NCBI GenBank assembly: GCA_033239525.1
Contig: BSYO01000004.1
Span: 20,498,037-20,562,036 of the forward strand
From: Nepenthes gracilis
Lineage: Eukaryota > Streptophyta > Magnoliopsida > Caryophyllales > Nepenthaceae
Length of the DNA stretch: 64,000 nt
Reading direction: 5' to 3'
In this document: positions 11,471 through 24,389 of the stretch, piece after piece
Layout of the letters: the number at the start of each line of letters is the position of its first letter
Numbering within the stretch: the first letter of the stretch is position 1
Translations under genes and position numbers: made by a program
The notes under the pieces: generated by a model
What the model was told of the DNA's origin: nothing
Database searches by the model: none
Seen by the model: the letters and a program-made list of their open reading frames with translations, nothing else

Positions 11471-13433
11471 TGTTGCGTTCCAGATTTTAGGCTCTGGTTG
11501 CAACACAAATATTTGAGTGCGGAAAGATGAAGAGAGAGAGAGAAAAACACCGATATTTACGTGGAAAATCTTCCCTTTTGTTAAAGATATGTGTCTAATT
11601 GGCATATTCCGTGACCATATGTATTATTGTATCAATGTCGGGTTGTGGGTTGTCGGTTTAAAGTCCGTTCTGTCCGCCCTCCAGTCGATCGAGCCCGTCC
11701 GAAGCCCCCGCGCCCGCCTGGCGCTCGATACCCGCTTGAGCCGAAAAAACAATAGGGTGCCCGCCCGCCAGGAGCTCGACATCCGCTCGAGCCGAAAATC
11801 CAGTAGGGTGCCCACTCGCTGCTCGCCTTCTCGCCGCTCGAGCGGTACAACGGGCAAAATTTTTGAACGATTTTTTGCGCCCTCTATAAATACATGCCTT
11901 ATATTTTTGAAACCCTAAGCACGCCAGAGCCTCTTTTGAGAGTGTTGGAGCCATTCTACCTGAGAGAAGAGCATTCTTCTTCCTTTTCATCTTGCTCCAT
12001 TTGAGAAAACCAAACCTAGTACGCTTTACAACGTTGTGCCTCATGTTCTAACGGTTTTTCTCTTTGTTTATCTTTTCTATTTAAACTCTTACATCCTTCT
12101 ACCTTCGTGGGAGACGTTGGTTCGTGAAGAATGAGATCCGATCGTGGTTGGCACTTCAAGTGGCACGAAAGGAAAGATTGACGTGAAAACTGGAAGGTGT
12201 CCGGTTTCATTGCCGCGGGTAAATCCAAGGAGTTCCTTGGTAGGGATCACGTGACGGGAGTAAGTCGGCTAGGTTAGCGCGTCGTTACCACTCGATCTGT
12301 AAGTTGATTTTTATAGTGCAATTCTTCCCTGGCCGTTGAAGCCCGGAGTGTTTTTCTCGATTACCGTGGATATCGAATTTTCACTTCGTCACCAAAAATC
12401 GTGTCTTTATCGTTATTGCTCATTGCTATATATATTGTGCATGCTTGTTATCTCGTTAGCATCTAATATTAAATGTCATTTACATATATTGGATATTTAT
12501 TTATTTTTGCTTCCGCTATATTTTTTGGGGTCGAAACTTGATTGTTCACGTTAACACAAAATGTGCTTTTTCACCTTTAATGAGAAAAAAAAATCACGAG
12601 ACTCAAGGCCTAATGAATGCTTCACTATGGGTGGAGAAGTTACAAGTACAATGCGTGGGATTATTTTTCCTTTCTCTTTTTAGCCTCTCTTCTTAGTTCT
12701 AAGGTAGAATTTTCTTCGATCTTTTTCTCCTTAGTTCTTTGGTAGAACCCTTTTTTTTCTTTTAGAGTTTTGATTGGGTATTTATAGTGGGGGACTGCCT
12801 CTTAAGAGAGGTCCACGTGGCTGCTAACACCTGGTGGGAGGCTATCCATCTGCCTTGTTGGCAGGGCTATGCGGCATCAGGCATGCTGGGAGGCTGCCCA
12901 CTTGCTCTACCGGCCGTGTCAGGCACGCTGGCGTGTGTAGGGAGGCAAGGTGCTGCCGATGCCGCTGATTGGACCTAACCGTGTCAGGCGTACAGGCTCT
13001 TGATGTCAATCTTGAAGTGACTAGGCGTGCTCTGAGTGTTATCGTACTCTGTGGAGGCGGCATTTTGCAGAGGTTGCGTACTCCTTGGTAATAGTAATGA
13101 TGCTGAACTCGCGCTCTCGGCTGTTTATGAGACAGTCCTCGTCCTTAAGCCGCGTGTCTTGTATTCTTATGAGTACGTGGACACATTGAGGGGGATAGCT
13201 CTCGGACATCAACTGCTCTCCCTGATCATTGAAGGATCCATGGTTCATTGTGGGAAGTCCTCGGGTCTCTGTATCGAACACTGACCTCTTGGGTTAATCT
13301 ATGCCTATGGGAGTGTCTGATGTCATTGGGCTGCTTATGTTTAAACAGGGTCTCGGGCAGCTTAAGCCTTCTTGGGCCTTGCGGCCGTTCGTTTGGGCCG
13401 TACTTTATGGGCCCCGGATATTAGAACCTAACA
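11471..13433 (-). mobile_element. Family-B solo LTR, split by a family-A solo LTR
   Basis: It starts TGTTGCGTTCCAG and ends CCTAACA, flanked by a perfect TSD GAATG (11466-11470 and 13434-13438). The parts 11471-11578 and 12579-13433 make one LTR of about 960 bp. It is related to the LTRs of the Tat-like element at 31348-37678: the same start, 'acgtggaaaa', 'atcacgagactcaaggcct', and a TATAAATA box on the minus strand within 'gtatttatagtggg' at about 12778. Internal sequence is absent, as expected after LTR-LTR recombination. Confidence 0.82.
11579..12573 (+). mobile_element. Family-A solo LTR (nested)
   Basis: A 995-bp LTR beginning TGTTAAAGATATGTGTC and ending CTTTTTCA, with a perfect TSD CCTTT at 11574-11578 and 12574-12578. 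A TATA box (CTATAAATAC, about 11884) fixes the plus orientation. It lies inside the family-B LTR and is therefore the younger insertion. Reading frames on both strands at 11517-12228 belong to the repeat and are not genes. Confidence 0.88.
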
Positions 13434-13438
13434 GAATG

Positions 13439-13990
13439 TTTCCAAAATATTTTTGATATAATTAACACCCCCAAATAAATAAACAAAAAATAAAATAAAA
13501 AATAGATGATCATGTAATATATGCCATGCCAAAAATTTGTCAATAATTTCAACTATTAAGTATAAATTACTAGGAAAAATATGGATATATAGTCGAAAAA
13601 AATCTGACTATAAAATGAACTATAAAATCGACTATAAAATATGGATATATAGTCAAAAATTCATAGCATTGCAGGCTAATTATTATGTTTAATAGACTAT
13701 GGTTCAAAGATTTTCATAAGCTTTTATGAATACATTATCAAACAAAAATATTAAATTTCTCAAAAGATTAATGAGTCTCCTGATAATAATACCTTTAACT
13801 ATTCTTAAGGATCCATGCCACATGTAGGGCTTCTCTACATCACATAAAATGAATCATTATATCCACTTCTTCCCCGAGTTTTTAGAAGTCGATCCCTTTG
13901 ATATATAATAAACAATCAGTCAGAGCAATTCATATACTTAAGCAATGAGGTGAAAACCAATTTTTGATCGTGTGGCTATCTTGCAACTTA
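13439..13990. other. AT-rich spacer between two elements
   Basis: A short near-repeat, 'aaatatggatatatagtc' (about 13577 and 13637), is visible. No gene or terminal repeat recognised. Confidence 0.4.
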
Positions 13991-16040
13991 TGTCATAATC
14001 CTGGCCCAAAAATAGATAATAATCAATTATAATTGAACCAAAATAAAAATTTTATCTTTAGCTTTAAAACAACAAACCCACAACATAATTGCCAAAAACT
14101 GGGTTAGATTTGATAAAATCAAAACAATTAATGTAATAACTGTGACATTCAATAATTGACACAATATCAATCTGCACTATTTTATTTGGTTTCAGAAGTA
14201 ATAATAGTAAACCTATTTAACTCAAACTCACAAAGAAAATCGATAATCTAAAATCTAACAATTATAATATCAAACCTGTATGAATCCAAACAATGCAATA
14301 GTCTTCATATAAAATAGACCAAGCAAAATATAAAATAATACAATTATAAATAATAACATATATATCAATTTGTGAACAAACAAAACCTAATACAAATCTC
14401 TAAATAAATCAAATATAAATATGAATACAAAAAAATATTAAGTAACAAATCTTAGTACGTCTTTTGTTTAAAATTCTATAAATCTTCAAAACCTTCTAAT
14501 TTAGAAAGATTAGAATTAATATAAAATCATAAGCTTTTAGGCTGACAAGTATACATATATGTAACAACAAAATACGTGTCCACCAAAATAGAACGAAGTA
14601 AAACACAATAAAATACATGCAAAGTTTAATATATCAAACAATCTAAATATGTCAAATATTTGAAAATCGAGTATTCAAATGTCAAAAGTTTAAAAATAAT
14701 TTTGTACATAAAATTTATAATCCATATAAAATAACTCAAGTAATCGAAAGTACGAAATTATCAAAAGGCTCAAAAGTGCATGGTCTGAATTCTAACGTCT
14801 AAAATCCAAAGTAAAATTATATGCAGGAATATTCCAAAAATTATAAACATGCCAAAACAGAAAACTAAAGATTAAAAAACTAATTTTGAGGATAGGTTAC
14901 ATATATTATCGATAATCTTAGATCAAAATATTATTATTTAGACTCATAAATGGATTGTCTATATATTACTCTTTATAGATGGTATCAAATGTCAATTTCT
15001 TTTGCCATCTGTGGGGGTAGGCTCTATCATCAAGTTTATTTATATATATTAAGATATTTAAATATATTATTTTATTTAATTTTTTTATAATGGTTATCAA
15101 AAAAATATTAAATTAAGAGACTCAATAACAAAATGTTTTAAATTTTTCCTCCATGAAGAAATAAGTATAAAATTTTTACTCTATAAAAAGTACAATTATA
15201 AAATATTTTACCCTATATAAAAGTATAAAAATCAAATAAAATACCAAAATAGAATCCAATTTACAGAACATTTATGAACTATCATATAAAAGGCCCAAAT
15301 ATATAAGTTTGTGACTTTTTATAAATATTTCTATATATAAATATGTTATCTCAAACTGTTAATTGATTACGTGATAAATGAACAAATCTTTCATTCGATA
15401 AAATTTAAATAAAATTTTAAGACTTTCAATGAAAATCACGTATATACAACAATATTTAAAATGAAAAAGTTAAAAAGGTCACATGTATATTAAAATAAAA
15501 AATATAGATAAGAAATAAGGATTCTAGACCAAAAAATGGTTTTAAAATATTTACCTTAACTTTTTGATATGACTGATCTGATAAGATAAACTCTGAAATT
15601 ATATTCCTTCTCTTTATCTCTCTTTTACTTCTTTTTTCTCTCTTGTCTCCTCTTCTGTCCTGCAAAAATGACTCAAAGAGTGTGCACAAACGTTATATAA
15701 ATGAATTGGTGCATGAGCACCAAGTAGGCATACACCAAACACCGTTCAAACTCCCACGCATGCATGAGCATCACATTAGACACAATTCACGTGCCATCAA
15801 TCTGTCCAAACTACACATGAATGCCAATTTATCTAAAATACGCATGTGTACCCCAGAGACACTCCCTCGAGTGTATGTATTCATCTTAAAATACATATAA
15901 GTGCAACTTAAGCACCTACCAAGTGTCAAGGATAATTATATGAACCAACTTTTCCCTTAAAATTTTAGTTATATAATTATTTTTAAATTGAGTTAACATT
16001 ATTCTAATAATCATTAAAATTTATAAATAGAACCCTAACA
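13991..16040 (-). repeat. Chromovirus 3' LTR
   Basis: About 2050 bp, ending at 'gaaccctaaca', where the other copy has 'gaaaccgggcattaca'. Blocks shared with 20246-22802 include 'aaaccaacaaacccaca' type sequence near 14085/20330, 'ggcccaaatatataagttt' near 15290/21558, and a pyrimidine-rich stretch near 15605/21885. Confidence 0.85.
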
Positions 16041-16059
16041 TTAAAACTCCCCCTCCTTA

Positions 16060-19000
16060 TAAAATTTCATTATTGAAATTTTATGTGCCTCAATAACTAA
16101 AAATAAGGCATTTCTCTCAAAGTTCATGTTCACGCTCTTAAATCGCCTCTTCAAATGTAGTTCTTTACCAAAGGAATCATCTTTATGCATACAACTTGAT
16201 TATTCCTTTCCAAAATTTAAATTGGAACTTTGATATAATATAGATTGTCATTAATTTATAATGGTTCATACTCTATGTTATGTAAATGATCGAATACATA
16301 TTATTTTAATATTGAAAATGAAAAATATCATGACAATCTGTCAAATTAGGAGATAAGGTTAATATATAAACCACATCTCCAACTCGCTCCAAATTTTCAA
16401 ATGGTCCATGGAACCTCAACTTCAATTTTCTATTCACCCCGAATCTTGGAATTTCTTTCATTGAAAATATTTTTAAAAATATATGATCATCTACATTAAA
16501 GCTAAATTCAAATCTTTGATGATTAGTATAATTCTTCTGACAGATTTGTATAATTATTAGACAATCCTGAATTATTTTTGATCTTATCAGATGTGTTCTT
16601 ATCAAGCCTCAAAAGTTTTGATAACCTATTTCTTTCTAATTGATAGGAGATCTGTATTTTTATCTATACAATACCTCAAATGACGTCATTCCGATACTCG
16701 ACTGATAGTTGTTATAAAAAAACTCAGCTAATAGTAAATAATTATTCCAATTTCTTTTTATCTCTAAATTAGATACTCCTAACATCTCCTCTAAAATTTG
16801 AATCTTTTTTATAATTGACCATCTATCTAAGAGTGAAATGTCATATAGAAATTTTAATTTGTACCCAACTATTTGTGCATGTTTTTTTTCAAAATTTTAA
16901 CATAAATTGGGATACTATGGAATCTCATAATCTTATTAATATACAACTGTATCAAATGATCTCTAAAAAATGTTATTTTCATAGGTAAAAAGTAAACTGA
17001 TTTGGTTAATTTATCTAGAATCACCTAAATTGTATCAAAATTTTTCACTATCCTACAAAGACCCAAAACAAAGTTTATCATAATGTACTCTTACTTCTAG
17101 CAAATGGTATAAAAATCCTGGAAGCTTCCTCTATTTAGCCTTGACCGATTGACATATTATGCATCTCGTTACGTAAACTACAATCTCCCATCTCATATTC
17201 TTTTATCAGAAGAGTTTTTTATGATTTGGCTCATCTTATTTACTTTAAGATGAATGATGTATTTTAGTTATAGGCCTCATTCAATTTTTTTTTCAAATAT
17301 TTAATATTCGACACACAAATTCTATATTGAAATCAAATAACTTCATTCATACAAATATTAAAATTTACTCGTGACTTGTTGCTCAAATCCCCGACAATGT
17401 CCATTAAATATGGGTCATTTATTTGATATTCCTTGATCCTTTCTATAATTACTAGTTGAACTTAAAAATATAATAAAATCATCTTTGACCTTTGGAAGTG
17501 AAACCAAATATTAAAACTTCTCATCCCATCTAGCATCTCCTACTCCTTAATCATCAAATGAGCTATCATACTCAAAAACTTCTAACTCAAACACATCAAC
17601 TATAACATTCACCTTATTTGACTATTATTGAATTGTACAATCATAATCTTTTAACAAATTTATCCAACGTCATTGTCTCATGTTTAGCTATTTTTATGAA
17701 AATAAATATTTTAGGCTCTTATTATTTGAAAGGATAATAAATTTTACTCCATACAAATAAAATCTTTAAATCTTCAAGGCGAATATTATTGTCTCTAATT
17801 TTAAACCATGGTGGGATAATTCTATTCATAGACTTTAAGTTATCTTGATCGGTAAGCAATAGCTCGATCATGTTATATCAAACTATAACCCAAATCTTTT
17901 TGTAAAACATCACTAATAGACCACAAAACCCTCCAAACCATCCGAAGTTGACAAAATCGGTGCAGAAGTCAGTTTATTCTCTAATACTCGAAAACTTCTC
18001 CCTCAATTCTTGTCCCAAGGTAAAGTTGATCGCTTTTAGGTTAGGCACATCAATGGTACTATAATCTTTAAAAAATTCTCAACAAAGTGTTTATAATATT
18101 CAGTTAAACTTTGAAAACTTTGAACTTCTACAACATTCATTGGCCTTTCCCAATTAGCAACAACATCACTTTCTTTGGATCTACTAAAACTCCTTGATTG
18201 GAAATTATATGCCCCATTAATAAAATTTCTTCTAACCAAAATTCATATTTTTTTTATTTGACAAACGGTTGCCTTTCTCTCAAAGTCTATAGGGAGCTCA
18301 TCAAGTAAACTTTATACTCCACAAAATACCTTAAATAAATAAAGATATCATCAATAAAATTACTATGAATTCATCTAGATAGTGCTAAAAAACCTAACTC
18401 TTGATGTCCATAAATGTTGCCAGTAGATGATATTTATTTTTTATTGTAATCTCATTCATCTATCAATAATCATCATACATGCTCATCAATCTATTATTCT
18501 TCTTCACAAAGAGTACCAGCACTCCCATTATGATACACTAGGTCGAATAAATTCCTTCTTTAGTAACTCTTACAGCTGTTGTTTCAACTCTTTCAATTCA
18601 AACATGGCCATTCTATAATGAGCACTCAAGATTAGTGTAGATCTCAACATGATATCAATGGCAAATTAAAATTTTTGATTCGAAGATAAACTAGGTAACT
18701 TATCCGAAAAAATATCTTCAAACTTACATACTACCAGGATTTCTTTAATATACAAATTATGACCCTCAGAAATGGTGATATAAGCCAAGTAAGCTTGGTA
18801 TCCATCTCTAATGAAATAGCTTACATCCAAAGCCAATATCAAATCATACGATTCCTTCCCGATGTTCCTTTGGGATTCAAAAGACTCGTATCCAAAAATA
18901 TAAAACAAGACTAACTTGTTAAAACAATATACATTCAAATGATAATACGCCGCTCAGTCCATCTCTAAAATAATATCAAAGTCGAACATATTAAGTTTGC

Positions 19001-20170
19001 CAACAATTTAAACTTGTTGACCCAAATCAAGCACAGGGAATACATAATATTGAATACCAATGATTTACCCATTGGAGAGGACACCAATAGCATAAATTCT
19101 AAAACTTGAGGGGGTCATACAAATTACAGACAAATTTTAGAGTCATGGATGAGCTGTAGATCCGGAATCAATTAACACATAAGCCATAGAAAAAAATTAC
19201 ATATTACCTTCAATTACCGACACTGTTACATCTTTGGTGCTTTCCGCAAAAGTTTTCCCCTAGTTGATGAGCTTATTCTTTGTACGTTTAGGAGGAAATA
19301 GGCAATATTTTATTTTATGACCAATTTATTCACAATTGAAATAAGCTTCACTCTATTAGTAGCATTGTCTTCCTAAGTGGTGTTTGCCATAGTGCTCACA
19401 TCTTACCTTAGACTTAGCTTGCGATTCTTTGACTTTCGAACTTTAGCCTTTATTCACTACTTTCTTTTCAAAAAAAATTTTCTCTTTCTTACTCCTATTC
19501 TATGAGTAGAGCTTGATCAAACACTTTACCATAAGTTTTAAGTCGGATTGACACCAATTACTTCCAAATTAAATCCTATATCTCTAGTAAAAAACTTCCT
19601 AACCCTCTTAACCTCATCCATCACCACATGCACAACAAATCGAGACAACTCTGCGAAGTTCGTGTCATGTTCTGCAACCATCTAGGTGCTCTACTTTAAA
19701 TAATTGAATTCATCTTCCTTAATTTTATAAATATTTAAGGGAAAACATATTTCCATAAATGCCTCCAAAAAAATATTCGATGAAATTTCTTCATTCTCTA
19801 TACCCCAAAACTCTTTGTTGAGTTGCCCATCATATATCTGCTTCTTCCTTGAGCATGTATGCTGCAAACTTAATTTATTCTCATTGGAACAATTTATAAT
19901 TTCAAACATCTTATCCACTTGGTGCACCCAATTCTCAACTTTAATGGGGTTGGATTTTTCTAAGAACTCCGGAGCATGTTCACTGGTAAAGGGTCAAAGG
20001 GCATTTTACCATACCCTTGATCAACATCTCTTCTTCTCTCAGCTAAGTTTACATCCTACCACTTGGTCATCTGATTTATAATATCATTCATTCGGCCAAT
20101 CATAGCCAGATAGTCATCCTCCCAACTAAAACCTAATCTTCTACTTTCTAACATTTTGGTATCTATCATG
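16060..20170 (-). pseudogene. Chromovirus gag-pol remnant
   Basis: Read right to left. Gag lies about 20170-19600, recognisable at 19927-19691 (FLEAFMEICFPLNI, followed by KEDEFNYLK). A CCHC-type knuckle region lies about 19420-19300. Protease follows with an intact catalytic stretch VLIDSGSTAHP at about 19150-19180. The RT start is at about 18938-18666 (VCKFEDIFSDKLPSL). The RT catalytic box FIDDIFIY is near 18340-18360, and the RT end is at 18239-18036 (VANWERPMNVVEVQSF). Integrase C-terminus is at 16605-16306 (LRFHGPFENLERVGDVVY). A chromodomain-like remnant is at about 16205-16090 (TTFEEAI near its end). Stops and frameshifts break every domain, although two catalytic motifs survive. Confidence 0.88.
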
Positions 20171-20245
20171 TAGAAATTTTTAATTGTTTAGCTCTTTAAA
20201 ATTAAATAAGACATTTTTCTTATAATCTTCTCTAATACAATTTCT

Positions 20246-22802
20246 TGTCACGACTTTAACCCTTACCCAAAAATAAGTAATAATTAATAATAATTAAACC
20301 AAAATATAAAATTTATTTTTATCCACAAAAGAACAAACCCATAATAAAATTGTCCAAAATCGGGTCAGATCTAACAAAATTAAAATTATCAATATAATAA
20401 TCATGACACTTGATAGTGGATATAAGACTAATCAAATTTATTTTGTCCCATCCCTAAAGCAATAATAATAAACCTACTTAACTCAAATCCATAAAAAAAG
20501 TGATAGTCTAAAATTTAATAATCATCATATTAAACCTACACGAATTAAGACAACACAATAGTTTTCACATAAAATAGACCAAGCAAAATCCTAAAATAAT
20601 ACAACTACAAATAATAACATATATATATCAATCCTCAAACATATGAAGCCCAATACAAATTTCTTGATAAGTCAAATACAAATTTGGGTATAAAACAGTA
20701 TTAAGTAACAAGTCTTTAGATGTCTTTCTTGATAAATCTTTAAAGCTCTTTAATCTAAAAAAATTTAGAAATGGTATAAAATCATGAACTTAAAATTTCA
20801 GCAATTATACATACATACATATATATATAATGACAAAATATTTGTCCACCAAAACAAAATGATTAAGTAAAACACAATGAAATTCGAACAAAATCTAGTG
20901 TATTAAACGATCCAAATATGTTAATCATCCAAAAATTGAGTGTCCTAATGTCAACTGTTTAGATATAATTTTGTACACAAAATTTATAATTTATATATGA
21001 ATACTCAAATAATCTAAAGTATAAAATCATCCAAAGGCTTGAAAGTCTATAGTTTAAAATCTAACATTTAAAATTTAAAGTCAAATCATATAGTGATAAA
21101 TTTTGAAAATTTAAAATATGACAAAGCGAAGAATTAAAGATCAAAAGATTAATTTTGAATACGGGTTACAAATGCCTCTAATAACTTTAGGCAAAAATAC
21201 TATTATTTAGACTGTAGGTGGGTCATCTACACATTATTCTATATAGATGGGGTTAAATGTTATTTTCTTTTGTTACTTGTAGGAGTAGGTATAGTTTTAA
21301 AATTTGTCCAATATTTATTAAGATATCTGAATATATTGTTACGTTTAATTTCATACAATGGTTATTAAGAAAAAACCAAATTGGTGGACTCTACAATAAA
21401 AGGGACAGAACTTTTCTTCTCTATTGGAAAAGTATACAATTTTCACTCTGCGAAGAGCATAATTATAGAACTTATCACATTATGAGAAAATATAAATATT
21501 AAATTAAATATCAAAATATAATCCAATCTAAAATATATATATGAACTATCATACATAAGACCCAAATATATAAGTTTATAATTTTTTTTATAAATTTTTT
21601 TACATATAAATATATTATCTTAAAATATTTGCTTATTAAGTAATATATAAACAAATATATCAAACATTCGATAAAACCAAAATAAAATATCAAAATTTTT
21701 GATAAAAATTACGTGTATACAATAATACTCAAAAAGAGAAAACTAAGAAGACACATACATACATACCAAAACAATAAATGTAGATAAAATCTAAGGATTT
21801 GCAGATAGACTAAAGAATGAGTTTAAAATATTTATCTTAATATTTTGATATATCTAATCTGATAAGATAAAACTTCAAAATCCTCTTTATTTACTTCCTC
21901 TCTCTTCTTCTTCTTTTTCTCTTTCTTTACACTTTCCTATACTTTCTATGAAAATGATCCAAAATAGTGCACATAGATCTTATATAAATGAATTGGCGTA
22001 CAAACGCCAGGTAGATACACATTGGGTGTGGCTTAGGCACCATCTATATAACGTCCCCGGTGCATCCGCATGAGGATATTGTCCGCTTTGGGTTGGGAAA
22101 ACTTACGGCGTCCCAGGCCAACACGCAGCCCGCACGGTTTTATTCCTGGCAGACAGAATCCACCGCCCCCAAAACGCGTCCTCAAGGGAGAGGTATCCAC
22201 ACCCTTATAATAAGGCATGCCCGTTCACCTCCCCATCCGATGGGACTCTGATCCACCCCCTTGGGGACCAGGGCCCCTCACCGACACACCGAACCGGATC
22301 CCGGCTCTAATACCATTTGTAACGTCCCCGGCGCATCCGCATGAGGATATTGTCCGCTTTGGGCTGGGGAAACTTACGGCGTCCCAGGTCAACACGCAGC
22401 CCGCACGGTTTTATTCCTGGCAGACGGAATCCACCGCCCCCAAAACGCGTCCTCAAGGGAGAGGTATCCACACCCTTATAATAAGGCATGCTTCGTTCAC
22501 CTCCCCATCCGATGTGGGACTCTACAATCTATCTATCCAAATCACACATGAGCGCTACACAGTCGCATATCATGCGCTACTGATTCTGCCCAAAACATGT
22601 TTGAGCGCTTTGGAGACGCTTATCAGACGTGTGCATTCTTCCACAATGTGCATAAATGTGGCTTGAGCACCCATCAAGCACCAAGTCTGATTTTAAAAAA
22701 ATCAACTTTTTTTTTTAATTTTTTAATTATATAATTATTTTTAAATTAATTTAAAATTATTTTAATAATCATCAAATTCATAAATAGAAACCGGGCATTA
22801 CA
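20246..22802 (-). repeat. Chromovirus 5' LTR, interrupted by a TRIM
   Basis: It starts TGTCACGAC on the plus strand and ends GGGCATTACA. The TRIM (480 bp plus 5-bp TSD) accounts for its greater length; without it about 2072 bp remain, close to the other LTR. Confidence 0.85.
22047..22526 (-). mobile_element. TRIM (terminal-repeat retrotransposon in miniature)
   Basis: Two near-identical repeats of about 205-209 bp (22047-22251 and 22318-22526) flank only about 66 bp. On the minus strand the first LTR runs TGTAGAGTCCCAC...GACGTTACA. It is followed by AATGGTATTAGAGCC, one mismatch from the initiator-Met primer site TGGTATCAGAGCC, and a purine-rich AAGGGGGTGGA before the second LTR. A perfect TSD ATCTA lies at 22042-22046 and 22527-22531. 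It encodes no protein; the reading frames at 22033-22666 are repeat sequence. It resembles no part of 5S RNA, so it is not a Cassandra element. Confidence 0.9.
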
Positions 22803-23316
22803 GTTTACTTCTAGAGTTCTACAATCGGAGCTTCTATGTCTCGGCAATCTTGTATAGTAACCTGGTCAATCCACTATCAAGAACCATGCTAAAATCCACT
22901 CAAGCAATTTTCAAGCATCCAACTACACTAACATCTAAGACATGTTAGGAGTACTTAAAATATAACATATAGTCACTAAATTTGTCAACACAAAATCTCA
23001 AGGATGTGGAAATGTTGAATCAATATTTACCGTCGATCATTTTTAAAATGACATGCAAGTATTAGGAGGATAAATAAAAACCTAATATTAGACACATAAC
23101 CTGGTCTATTGCATGAAGCAGTGAGGAAAATAAAGTGCGCGTGGGTATGCATGCAATGCAACAACCATTTTCACTTCTCCTACAATAACAGGCAAGTTAT
23201 ATACATATCAAAGCTATGCCCAAAGGAGAAATTATTAAGACGAAGAAGAAGAAAAAAGAAAAATAAAAAATTCCATTAGAAGAAGCAGGAGGTGCAGAAA
23301 CAAGATATGGAAGGTA
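22803..23316. other. Unassigned low-copy-looking sequence between two elements
   Basis: Less AT-rich than the surrounding elements. No reading frame is recognised on either strand. Its right end was continuous with 29225 onward before Copia element 2 inserted. Confidence 0.4.
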
Positions 23317-23321
23317 ATTTT

Positions 23322-24260
23322 TATTGGGGTCACTCCCATGTGAAAATCTTGATAATTCGAGGAATTGGATGGAGTACAAGGATCTTGTGTATGACTAAGG
23401 TCCGCGGACTTATGTGGTGAGTGTCCGCAAACTCTGCACAGATTAGGCACAAGAAATTGTGGTCAACGTTCATTTTTCGGAAGCACTGGTCAGGCAAAAA
23501 TGACCGATCAACTTGTTGACCGGCCAAGTATGCATATCGGTCAACATGCCGTTAATTGGCTAAAGGTCCGTAGATTTGTGCGATAAGCGTTCGTGGACTT
23601 GCGCAATATTGAGCTTGAGGACTTCAGAAGGACGACCAGTTGGTCAACAGGATGTTGACCGACTTAAAATAGAAAACGGTCAATATGAAGGTTGACTGGT
23701 TGAGAACAGGATGTTGAACAGCTGTCTTCTGCAAAGGCATACAGTTGACTTTTCTGATTGGTCAGCTGTCATCCCTAGGAAGACGATAAGCCAACTTACA
23801 GAGCATGCAAACGCCATCTGCTGCAGAATAGGGCGTGCACCCACTGCTGCAAGCTTTGAATGCTGTACACGCAACCACCATGAAGAGTAGGTGGTTGTTC
23901 ATTTTTTCTGATGATTTGTATATATATCAAATTTTGAAAATAAGTAAGAAGGGTGAATAGTGAATAAAAAAAGGGGAGAAAGATAGTGAAAAAATAGAGC
24001 AGTGAGTGAAAAACAAAGTGTGGAGATCTTTATATTTTCGTACTCTGTTCTTAATTTTTTGCCTCAAGGACTTATGTAATTGTGTGGTTTTTATAATTAA
24101 TCTCATATAGTAGATTTTGTTTGTAGAGTAAATGTCACGTAATTTTTTCCTTGTTTGAGAATAGTTTCATGTAAAATATTGACGTTCTATTCTTCTTCCT
24201 TATTCCTCTTTTATTTCACTTTATGTTTGTGGTGATAGTTTGACGTCATGTATCCTAACA
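23322..24260 (+). repeat. Copia element 2, 5' LTR
   Basis: 939 bp, TATTGGGGTCACTCCC...CCTAACA. A TATA-like stretch (TATATATATC) lies at about 23919-23930, and the U3 upstream of it carries the TTGAC cluster listed separately. Confidence 0.92.
23459..23748 (+). promoter_or_regulatory. Cluster of W-box-like TTGAC[C/T] motifs in the LTR U3
   Basis: Eight TTGACC/TTGACT motifs, counting both strands, occur in about 290 bases: near 23461, 23515, 23539, 23642, 23653, 23677, 23692 and 23742. The 3' LTR repeats the cluster with about nine. TTGAC[C/T] is the core recognised by WRKY factors, and such boxes drive stress-responsive transcription of several plant Copia elements. Function here is inferred from motif density only. 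Confidence 0.5.
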
Positions 24261-24274
24261 AGTGGTATCAGAGC
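24261..24274 (+). other. Primer-binding site of Copia element 2
   Basis: AGTGGTATCAGAGC directly follows the 5' LTR; it matches the common plant Copia site complementary to the 3' end of initiator methionine tRNA. Confidence 0.9.
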
Positions 24275-24389
24275 GCACAGTTGAGAACTCTTGATTAAAT
24301 AGTGTCGTCTTTTTTAAAGAATCTATCATTTAGCGTGAAGGAGTTCAACAAGTAAGGTAATATATCATTTATTAAGAAATGGCGAAGAA

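Larger units (their letters stand above)
13991..22802 (-). mobile_element. Ty3/gypsy chromovirus (Tekay/Del-like), decayed
   Basis: Two long direct repeats (13991-16040 and 20246-22802, the second enlarged by a TRIM) enclose a minus-strand gag-pol remnant. On the minus strand the LTR ends have the form TGTAATGCCCGG...GTCGTGACA. A polypurine tract (AAGGAGGGGGAG, complement of about 16047-16060) precedes the 3' LTR. A weak primer site (TTGTATTAGAGAAG, about 20225-20240) follows the 5' LTR. Integrase lies downstream of RT, as in Ty3/gypsy, and a chromodomain-like tail follows integrase. Flanks ACTTA and GTTTA do not match, so no TSD is claimed. Confidence 0.87.

Noticed and set aside
12787..13284. 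Plus- and minus-strand frames of 63-82 residues
   Set aside because: They are in the family-B LTR; the TATA box and TSD show that the whole stretch is LTR.
22047..22526. Cassandra-type element (TRIM carrying 5S rRNA)
   Set aside because: No 5S promoter boxes or 5S-like sequence are present in the LTRs.
22060..22666. Open frames on both strands of the GC-rich tandem block (up to 149 residues)
   Set aside because: They lie in the TRIM and its LTRs, repeat the same peptide in each LTR, and cross the primer-site and LTR boundaries; they are not genes.
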